In this document: positions 56,601 through 64,000 of the stretch, in pieces
How positions within the stretch are numbered: the first letter of the stretch is position 1
Layout: each line of letters opens with the position of its first letter
NCBI GenBank assembly: GCA_020284085.1
Contig: JACEVL010000410.1
Span: forward strand, 310,001-374,000
DNA from: Aporrectodea caliginosa
Taxonomy: Eukaryota; Annelida; Clitellata; Crassiclitellata; Lumbricidae
Length of the DNA stretch: 64,000 nt
Reading direction: 5' to 3'
Position numbers and translations under genes: made by a program
The notes under the pieces: generated by a model
Seen by the model: the letters and a program-made list of their open reading frames with translations, nothing else
What the model was told of the DNA's origin: nothing
Database searches by the model: none

Positions 56601-56953
56601 TTATCCATATTAAGTGCGACATAGTGCCTGGATCACTCCAGGCCAGAGATTGAGAGCAATACTCTTTCATCATTGATTAAGAATTATTTTAAATAAATAA
56701 TATTGATCAGTTCTAATCGTTTTGATTTATTGTTTTTGTCGAGAATTATACCTTGTAAACTAGACGTGAGCGTTTGAGTATTTGTTTAGGAGTGAACTCG
56801 TTACAATTTTATTAATAATATTTTCAAAATAGAAATATGCACATACTTAGTTTTTTTTAATGGCTTCCAGTTCATATTTCCTACTCACAAAAGCAGACGA
56901 TAATACGATAGAAATTAGAAAACATAAACAAGAAACTAGCAATTTCCGGAAAA

Positions 56954-57253
56954 ATGCCTTTTAGTAAAGAAGATTTGCACATGAGAAAAGGTTTGAGGGA
57001 ATCCAAGAATTACAGCAGCCGTCAATTTCTACGAGAGTTTCCAGAAAAACATTGGACCAGAAGCGGATTAGATAAATTGCTTCGAAAAATTAGCGTAACA
57101 GGGTCAGTCGACCGCGTCATTGGTAGTGATAGACGAAGGTCATCGCGAACTGGAGAAAACGTTGCCCTTGTCGACGATGCTGTTGCCCAATGGCGCCAGC
57201 GCCTCCAGGCTTGCGTGCAAGCAGAAGGAGGACATTTTGAACATCTTCTTTAA
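56954..57253 (+). CDS. Internally deleted Tc1/mariner-like transposase, 99 aa
   Basis: The open frame from ATG 56954 to TAA encodes an N-terminal helix-turn-helix (FSKEDLHMRKGLRESKNYSS, then RQFLREFPEKHWTRSGLDKL), a VTGSVDRVIGSDRRRSSRTG linker and, directly after it, the family C-terminus AVAQWRQRLQACVQAEGGHF plus EHLL. In full-length relatives a DDE/D catalytic domain of about 200 residues separates these parts, and the W..RL.ACV.A.GGHFEH ending closes the protein. The deletion is in frame and leaves start, DNA-binding domain and stop intact. The product could bind element ends but cannot cut them. An AATAAA follows at about 57258. Confidence 0.7.
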   Translation: MPFSKEDLHMRKGLRESKNYSSRQFLREFPEKHWTRSGLDKLLRKISVTGSVDRVIGSDRRRSSRTGENVALVDDAVAQWRQRLQACVQAEGGHFEHLL

Positions 57254-57259
57254 TTAAAC

Positions 57260-58392
57260 AATAAAACCATACTACTGAGAGTTTCTTCACAAAAATATGA
57301 AATACTGTTTTCATGTTAGAAGTACTTATATGAAATACAAAGTTTGGCTTACTTTTCATTGAATCACGGTGTACCACTTAGGGTCGCACCGACCAAACAT
57401 TTATGGGACTACAAAGCCATGCGTCGGTCTTTAAAATTTAACCCTCTGAATGCTATTCTGACAAGTTTAGGCAGTCGAAGGTCATTAGAATGAAGGGTTT
57501 CAAGATCTTCCAACTACGAAGTGTGGGGAACGTTTAGTCTTACCCTGAGGGTCCAGCTGAAAATCACTTGGAAATTGGTTAATTTCCGTTTATTGTTGGG
57601 GGTTTAAAAGGCCGCATTGGGCAGCGAGTTATATAGACTGTGGCCGAGACAGCTGCCATTACACCAATTTAAGTTAATCAATAAATTGCGGTGATTTGCG
57701 GGCAAGAATCGGGCAAATCCAAAAAACACTTAGAACCTGTCTAAGGCCGCCCATTATGTACAATAAATTAGAACTTGTCTAAAATGTACAATAAAACTGG
57801 ACTTTTGAAAATCTTTCCGGTATATTATTTTGAAAACCTTTAATAAGCTGTTGCGCCATTTACCATGTTTACAGTAAATGGATTGGATCTTGTGAATAGG
57901 AATAATGACGGGACATTGATGGTAAAAGTCGCGCTTCCTCCAACATTATAGAGTGTTGAATGAAGGCAGATTGGTATGATTGGGGAAAGCATAACACAAC
58001 ATGCTTCAACCTACTCACATTTGAACGTTTACATTCCTTGCATCTCTTCTTTTAATTGTTAGGCTATATACCTTCACACCGCTTAGATGTTGTAAAATAA
58101 GATGTAAAAAAAAATAAGACAGTGAACATTGTCGTTTGATTGAAAACGGAGAGAGTAGCATAAAGAAAGCGTGTCTGTTGTAGATTAGATTGGCATACGC
58201 CTGATTATATAGCGTTATGTAAAACAGTAGTTTCCATGTTGCGGTGGTAATGTGCGTTATTTATGCCTTCTTTAAATACACCACAATACATAGATGAAAC
58301 ACATGCCCTAGCTGTTTATGACTGTGTATTTTGTTGCCAGTTATAACAGAGATCAGTATAACAGTGATTTGTTTCTTGTTTTAAATTTACAG
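57260..58392. other. No gene recognised
   Basis: AT-rich sequence without conserved reading frames. I looked for upstream exons of the deubiquitinase gene (Cys box, LHLKRF motif) on the plus strand here and did not find them. Confidence 0.4.
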
Positions 58393-58479
58393 ACTCCTCG
58401 TGGATTCGTCAAGTGCAATAAAAGTATATCATTTCAAGACATGATAGATATCGGTCCTTACTGCAGTTCCTGGTGCATG
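58393..58479 (+). CDS. USP16/USP45-like deubiquitinase, penultimate exon
   Basis: A TTTAAATTTACAG acceptor precedes 58393 and a GTATGC donor follows 58479. The exon is 29 codons, phase 0 at both ends: TPRGFVKCNKSISFQDMIDI then GPYCSSWCM. It fits the segment after the LHLKRF motif in USP16/USP45 family proteins (KVNxxVxFPxxLDLAPFCxxxCK), which leads into the His box in the next exon. The short exon would be hard to call alone. Its phase and order relative to 60490 make it convincing. Upstream exons with the catalytic Cys were not found in the window. Confidence 0.65.
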
Positions 58480-58518
58480 GTATGCAGTCAGACTTACATC
58501 TATTCATCTTGTTGCAAC

Positions 58519-59641
58519 CAGGGGCGGCGCTGGGTTTTTAGTTCTGGGGGGGTCCACGAAAATGAAATTAACTTGCAAGCTGCGTGGCAGGCGCCCGAGT
58601 GCGAGGCACTGCGAGCGCCGAAGGCGCGAAGCTGCCCACGATTAGGGGGTCTGGGGAGCGTCGTAGCTCCCCAGCTGGGGCGGAGCCCCAGCCGCCAACG
58701 CTTTTTGGAGTATAATGTTGCCATATGGAGCTCATTTTAGCCACTCTGAACTAAACATTTATAGCTTAAAAATGAACTTGATTTGTTAGTTGTTACGTTG
58801 ACTTGGTCAAAAAATTTGCAAACATGTAATTACTATTTTATCTTAATTAATTTGATTTTGTAAACATCCAGTTAAAACATTGAAACAGAAGAAAACATCA
58901 AACATCAATATGTGTCGTGACAAGTTTAAAAGATATTTAACTATTGCTTATAAGTTTTTGTCTCTCTTATAGTGGCAAAACCTCTTGGGCTTAAGACAAA
59001 TTTAGCTACGTTTAGCAACGTTTCATTACTTGTCAGTAAAGTAATTTACAAGTTGCATAAAATACCATTGATTTTTGGTTGAAACAATCGGCAGTAGAAA
59101 CAGCAAGCTGCATCATCGTCAAGACTGTACTCCAGCCACGGTCGACCGTCGTACCAAGATTCCTGAAACTTCAAGCTTTTCAGGCGCCCAGCAACAAGAA
59201 CAGAGTTGCTTAAATACTAATCCTTCGGGCTGATTTGATCCACAATAAAGTACATAATCAATATCATCAACCAGTTCAGTAAGCGGATTTCTATTTAATG
59301 ATGCCATAAAATTATTATTGTTATTATTTTCACTAAGAGTCAACACTGTACACACGGACCAATGACGTACCAATCATAAGCACGCAGTGCAGAGAGGTTT
59401 AGTAAGTAAGTTAAATATAATTTAAAGAATTTGAGTAGACCTAATAAATAGTGATGATCATAATATTAATTTAATATATTGGAAAGAGTTACAAAGTCAT
59501 GACATTAGTTGCAAGGCTGTCAGCGAAACCAGACCCCCACCCCAAAAAAATCTATTCGGATTTACACGAATTGGAGAAATGGTCTGAACGACAGCTGGGG
59601 GGGGTCCGGACCCCTGGACCCCCCGGCCAGCGCCGCCCCTG
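58519..59641. mobile_element. hAT element in the USP intron, 8-bp TSD GTTGCAAC
   Basis: Ends CAGGGGCGGCGCTGG and CCAGCGCCGCCCCTG are perfect inverted repeats flanked by GTTGCAAC (58511-58518 and 59642-59649). The length is 1,123 bp. Subterminal GGGGGGGTCC occurs at both sides, and a GC-rich block lies at 58580-58700. No transposase is readable, so it is nonautonomous. It begins only 39 bp downstream of the splice donor. Confidence 0.9.
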
Positions 59642-60341
59642 GTTGCAACATATATTCTGTTTTGTTTTGATCAAGTTGAAAACTGGAAATTCAAAGTTTT
59701 GTTACTTTATTAGATTTCTGACACACTGCAAATTGACTTAAATTGTTTTTGTATACAGTATATAACAACTCTTTTGCTTGACTGGAAAATCTATATTGCT
59801 GATATGTTTCCGGACGGTCCTATCAAATCTCATTTGTGCAAAACAGATGAATGGATACCAATAGTAGTCCTATTCAGCGATGAACGTCTTGGTTTACCAT
59901 CCAAACTTCTTACAGAATATTCTACGTGAATATGGACAGGCCTTTTGTTACTTCCTGAAACGGAACATTACTAAGCTTTATCATTCTTCTTTCGTAGTCA
60001 GTTCAAAGTTTTTTAATTTACTGCCTTATTTCTGGCCTCGCTACAAGTTGCTATTTTATTACAGTCCAGGTTCAAAACAGGTTCATCTATTTGGCTTGTT
60101 TATTTTTCATAATATTATGCGACGTTCTGTCTGGTGTCTTAGGCTCTTGCGGTCTTCTCAGATATTGACACGATCATTTAAATAAATTCTTTGCTAAAAA
60201 TGTTAGTCTGTTAACCCATTTACGTTAGACAAACGACCTCATAATATATAATAGGGTTAGAAAAGTTAGAAGCATCTGACAATCATGAACAAGAGTTATA
60301 CAAAGATTCTTTTATAAAATAGGGCATAATAGTGTCTCCCT

Positions 60342-60379
60342 TGTAAGAAATAGGCTAATATATTAGCCTATTTCTTACA
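60342..60379. repeat. Perfect 38-bp palindrome
   Basis: TGTAAGAAATAGGCTAATA is followed immediately by its reverse complement, with no loop. It lies in the intron 111 bp before the final USP exon. Confidence 0.95.
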
Positions 60380-60489
60380 TATGATAAATAGACAGGCAGA
60401 TGTGCAGTTTATTTGACGGACAGAGCTATTAACATTAGATCGGTTTAGAGCTCTCATATTGCATACAGATTTCTTTGCTCCATATACAG

Positions 60490-60954
60490 CGTAACGAAGG
60501 AAATGAGACGAGCATCTGGTATTCCCTGTACGGTCTGGTTGTCCACAGTGGTAGGCTGGATGGAGGTCACTATGTCGCTTACGTCAAACTGAGAGAAACA
60601 GAGGATAATATCCGACAGTTTCTCCAGAAGTCATACCTTGACCGTGATCTACTAACTGTGGAGAAACTCGTGGAAATGATGAAGCAAATGCATGGTCTGC
60701 ATAAACCAAATCAGTCAGAGAAGTGGCAGCCACAGCCAGTGAAGGGCACCTGGTTCTACATTAGTGATAGCCATATTCGTGAAGTATTGGAAGAGGATGT
60801 GTGGGAGCAGCAAGCTTATCTGCTATTCTACGAAAGAATGCAAGGCAGAAACCGATCAAACAGACGTATCCAGAGACACATGTTTGATCAACGCAAAGAC
60901 ACTGAGGTTTCATTATCGAGATTTCATAGTAGCCTACTCGTTTCGAATGTTTAA
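60490..60954 (+). CDS. USP16/USP45-like deubiquitinase, final exon
   Basis: The acceptor CATATACAG ends at 60489. The phase-0 exon runs to TAA at 60952-60954 and encodes about 154 residues. WYSLYGLVVHSGRLDGGHYV then AYVKLRE is the His box of ubiquitin-specific proteases, with the catalytic His in GGHY. GTWFYISDSHIREVLEEDVW then QQAYLLFYERM is the C-terminal box with the catalytic Asp (SD) and the QAYLLFYER ending shared by USP16 and USP45. Between them lies a 40-residue insert, and about 35 basic/polar residues extend past the family's usual end. The enzyme would remove ubiquitin from proteins (histone H2A for USP16). The catalytic Cys is outside the visible exons. Confidence 0.85.
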   Translation, partial: RNEGNETSIWYSLYGLVVHSGRLDGGHYVAYVKLRETEDNIRQFLQKSYLDRDLLTVEKLVEMMKQMHGLHKPNQSEKWQPQPVKGTWFYISDSHIREVLEEDVWEQQAYLLFYERMQGRNRSNRRIQRHMFDQRKDTEVSLSRFHSSLLVSNV

Positions 60955-61170
60955 CGACGTCGACTTTGCCTTACCGTATCTTAGCATCACGTTGGTTTTA
61001 TTAACTGAAATGTTTGATTCAGTAAGAAGAGTGCCGAGATTCACCATTCTAGTACTAGTTTCCAATGCCATTTAATGACGTCGACTTTGCCTTACCGTAG
61101 TTTAACATCACGTTGGTTTCATTCACTGAAATGTTTCATTCAGTGAGACGAGTGACTATATTCACCGATC
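60946..61170. repeat. Tandem duplication, about 122-bp period
   Basis: GACGTCGACTTTGCCTTACC at 60957 recurs at 61078. Both copies continue through CATCACGTTGGTTT and ACTGAAATGTTT to a GATTCACC or TATTCACC end. Divergence is about 10%. The first copy overlaps the stop codon region of the USP exon and its 3' UTR. Confidence 0.85.
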
Positions 61171-61179
61171 GATATTAAT

Positions 61180-62280
61180 AATTATATATTAAATCTTTCA
61201 TAGAAATTGCAATTAAAATTATAGTTGATCTAATGCGGTGTCCAAAGAGCAAAGGATAGAGTGATTCAAACTCACTCGTTGCACTCATTTTTCCTTACCC
61301 AAGAAGATTCTTCGGTGGTCCGCGGTGTCAAAAAGGTTGGACAGCACTGGCCTATGTGAATGAGCAGAAATAATTACTGTGCTATTGTGCCGATAGTGCA
61401 ATGATTCGTAGACCTTTAGTTCATATTTTAGCTATTGTTTGCATTCCACATTTGTTATTGTGATCTGCGCAGTGATTTTTCTTATGTTCACAATTTATTG
61501 CAACTGTTACTTCAAACTTCAGACATTATGTAGCTTCATAAAGACTGCAAAATATCCATGTTGCTCACATTATTTTGCTCTTTCAAACTGTTGTAATTTC
61601 GTTTTCAGTTATTATGCTGTTTAATTTATTCTTATATGCATGTGTTATAAAGCTGCAGTTATTATTATTAGACTACGCTTGCGACCTATTTAGCAAACTT
61701 TTATGACTTTGGGAGGTGATCGTAAATTTATTGCCTATCGCATATAAGTAACGACTGTACAATTTTAAAGAAAAACTTTATCCTTCACTCATTCCGACTA
61801 TCTTCTGTTGAAGATAGTCGGAATGAAGTCTTTTCCTTGAAGTCTTTCATCTGCTGACTCCAATCAGAAATTGCGACTTGCAATCAATGGCGCTCATGGA
61901 TGTAGTCCCGGGTTTGACATTTTTAGACAGAAATGGAGAGGCAATAGGACATGCAGAGCAGTTTATGACGCGTTGCCCTTTGTCTGAAATCAGTGTGTTA
62001 CAGTAGAGTGAGTAGACCCACCTCTGTCTACCATTCCCTTTGCCTTATATCCAGAGATAGGAAATAGCAGTTGACATTCCCGTGTTGCCTTTCAGCCGTA
62101 AAACACATTTAGCTGTTATAATCATTCGACTACGTTAATTTTTAACTATGATCTTGCTTGAGTTAATTTTAAACATTTTTTGTTCTAGAGAAATACTGTA
62201 AGTCTGTGACTTACTGTTTTAAGTCCTTCACTCGCAATTGCTCATGCGCTTCGGCGTGAAACTCCGATTCAGCGTCCGCG
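61180..62280. other. No gene; small hairpin at 61789-61826
   Basis: Noncoding apart from accidental frames. At 61789-61826 a perfect 17-bp stem (TCATTCCGACTATCTTC) with a TGTT loop is present. A CAAAAAGGTTGGACAGCACTG phrase at 61329-61349 resembles a hAT right end, but I found no partner. Confidence 0.45.
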
Positions 62281-62284
62281 CAGT

Positions 62285-62350
62285 AGTCGGGAGCGCCTCT
62301 GAATAGGCAATCCGGTAGGGGCGCTATAACAAGTGTTCAAATACAATACA
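62285..62350 (+). mobile_element. LINE tail fragment
   Basis: GTCGGGAGCGCCTCTGAATA followed by GGTAGGGGCGCTATAACAAG and an AATACAATACAAT tail matches the tail design at 7030-7096. No ORF2 codons precede it. Confidence 0.6.
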
Positions 62351-63635
62351 ATTAATCTAGGTGCTAGGTTGGAATTCTTTGGAAAAGTAGTGCCTATAGT
62401 ATACCTAGAAAAGAAATCAATCGTACATCTTTGAACAACCCCTGTGACTTGACGTAGCGCTCGTGATCTGCGCTTAGCCTTGAAGTGCTTTCGAAATGTG
62501 AAGTTTACGATTACGATTAAAATGTTGAAATGTCTTGGTTTTGGAAAGCTCTGTCTTAAAATCACTTTAATTCTCAATGGGAGTAGGCCTAGGCCTACCG
62601 TTAAAATGTCCTAGCGCTGGATCCCTGTTAAACGCCTTGGCATCGAACAGCCGCTAGGTGGAGGCGGTAAAAAGATTTGTGCGAATTGATTAGTGGACTT
62701 CTACGATGGATGGGCTGTTGTGCAGGCTATCGAGAAATAAGTCGACTGTATAGAAGACTTCAACTGAGTCAGTCACTGAGTGACTGCAGAGAGAACTGAA
62801 GAAGAAGAATTCTAGATTTCTAAGGTAGTTCACATGGACGGACTGGAAAAGTGAGACCGTGGCTGAAGTGAAGGAAGCGGTGATCAACTCGCTTGACTTC
62901 CTCTGGTCTTCGTCTTCATAAGTGTTCATAGGCCTACATGTGTATAGTGCAGCGGTTTCCAAACTTATATATTATACATTATGCCATGGATCGTGAGACT
63001 CGTGACCCACTTTTTTGCTACGTAAATTGGCATCGAAATATGCGGATTTACGTACAATGTTTAGAAATTGGCATATTTCAAGCATTAAAAGGGAAACTTA
63101 GGTAAAACAGTTTACAATTTATTGCTATAGAAAACCAACTATTTCACCTATGCTCACAATGTTGCGTTCGGTTGACCGTGGAGATCTTCTTGTCCCTCGG
63201 TACCGTATGTCAACACGAGAACATTGTGCGCTTTCATGCGTTAGTTGGTCCTTCCTTTTGGAATCATCTTCCGTGTGAAATTTCGAAACTTTCCTTTTAA
63301 CTCTGCTCAAGTTACTTGTCTAATGTCTATAGTCATTTTAAGACGCACCTGTTTTAAATTAGGTCCAGTAGACATCCATGTTCACAGTGCTTTCGAGGGG
63401 TTCGCAACATGTACTTTACAATTAAAAGTCTAGATGAATATATTATATTGAACCTCATAAATACACGTGCACACGCACCTGCATTATATTATTATTAAAG
63501 GCATTTATTAAGCGCCACTATCTAAGGACCAAGAATCAATCGATGGCGTTGAACAATTTTGAGTGAAGGACTTGTTCAAGGATGTCTCAACACAGTAACC
63601 GTGCATGGAGAGGTTCGAACTCGTATTCCCCCGCG

Positions 63636-63794
63636 TTACCAATCTGTTACCAATCTGTTACCAATCTGTTACCAATCTGTTACCAATCTGTTACCAATCT
63701 GTTACCAATCTGTTACCAATCTGTTACCAATCTGTTACCAATCTGTTACCAATCTGTTACCAATCTGTTACCAATCTGTTACCAATCTGTTACC
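63636..63794. repeat. 11-bp satellite, 14 perfect copies
   Basis: TTACCAATCTG is repeated 14 times without error (63636-63789), followed by a partial TTACC. Because 11 is not a multiple of 3 and no unit phase contains a stop, all three plus-strand frames stay open across it and encode the 11-residue cycle NLLPICYQSVT. Confidence 0.97.
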
Positions 63795-64000
63795 GTGTCC
63801 CAAACATATGACTGCAGGGACCGCTTCCAAGTGGCAGATGTGATTAGAAGATTTAAACAAGGCACTGTAGGCCCTATTTTAATTTAGCATTGTCAATGTC
63901 TCTCTGCAGACACGTTTCAGTTGGCCCTTTGTCTTGCTGGTTTTTGGATGCAACCGATTGGGCATGAAGTGCCACGAATACATAGATGAATAAACTTCGA

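Noticed and set aside
61329..61349. Right end of a hAT element (GGTTGGACAGCACTG)
   Set aside because: No matching left end or 8-bp duplication could be located.
62949..62966. Left end of a hAT element (CAGCGGTTTCCAAACTT)
   Set aside because: Typical terminal sequence, but no inverted partner was found in the remaining 1 kb.
63559..63887. Overlapping frames of 68-101 codons, or a CRISPR-like array
   Set aside because: They reflect a perfect 11-bp satellite. Units are far too short and lack variable spacers.

Overview
This is nuclear DNA of an invertebrate animal, probably marine. The evidence is spliced host exons (GT-AG introns), many simple repeats, and a dense layer of hAT, Tc1/mariner-like and Academ-like DNA transposons and non-LTR retrotransposon fragments. 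The palindrome TAGGCCTA recurs throughout, and several LINE 3' ends carry a GAGCGCC...GGGGCGCTATA tail. I cannot name the species. No rRNA, tRNA, CRISPR or bacterial gene is supported. Host coding content is small. It comprises a two-exon, plus-strand gene of unknown function (11850-12427 and 14704-15241); the last two exons of a USP16/USP45-type deubiquitinase (58393-58479 and 60490-60954, plus strand); an isolated SRCR-domain exon (53519-53682, minus strand); and a weak exon candidate near it. Everything else recognisable is repeat-derived. Layout: 1-11.8 kb holds microsatellites, tandem duplications and LINE tails. 11.8-16.1 kb is the unknown gene; its intron carries a hAT-like element, and its second exon lies between two inverted copies of one MITE family. 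17.6-20.9 kb holds a LINE tail split by a hAT element and a further MITE. 20955-27467 is a 6.5 kb Academ-like transposon with 853-bp terminal inverted repeats (4 mismatches by eye, no indels) and a transposase of about 1,480 codons with one frameshift. 27.6-30.6 kb is a non-LTR reverse transcriptase split by a hAT-like element, followed by another hAT. 32.7-39.67 kb is a heavily corrupted, shrinking inverted copy of about 21.9-31.4 kb and ends in homopolymer-rich sequence. 40.56-44.82 kb is a three-deep nest of DNA transposons. 45-47.4 kb holds two MITE-like elements with minisatellite cores. 49.4-53.1 kb holds LINE debris, 55.8-57.3 kb transposase relics, 58-61 kb the USP exons, and the window ends in a 14-copy 11-bp satellite. 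The most important observation is the 32.7-39.67 kb arm. The transposon in the left arm is almost undamaged, yet the right arm, which must derive from it, is riddled with substitutions and indels. Ordinary evolution should damage both arms alike, so the right arm most likely reflects a fold-back or low-quality read left in the assembly. A second notable signal is that the Academ-like inverted repeats are packed with AGGTCA nuclear-receptor half-sites in DR1, DR2 and DR5 spacing.
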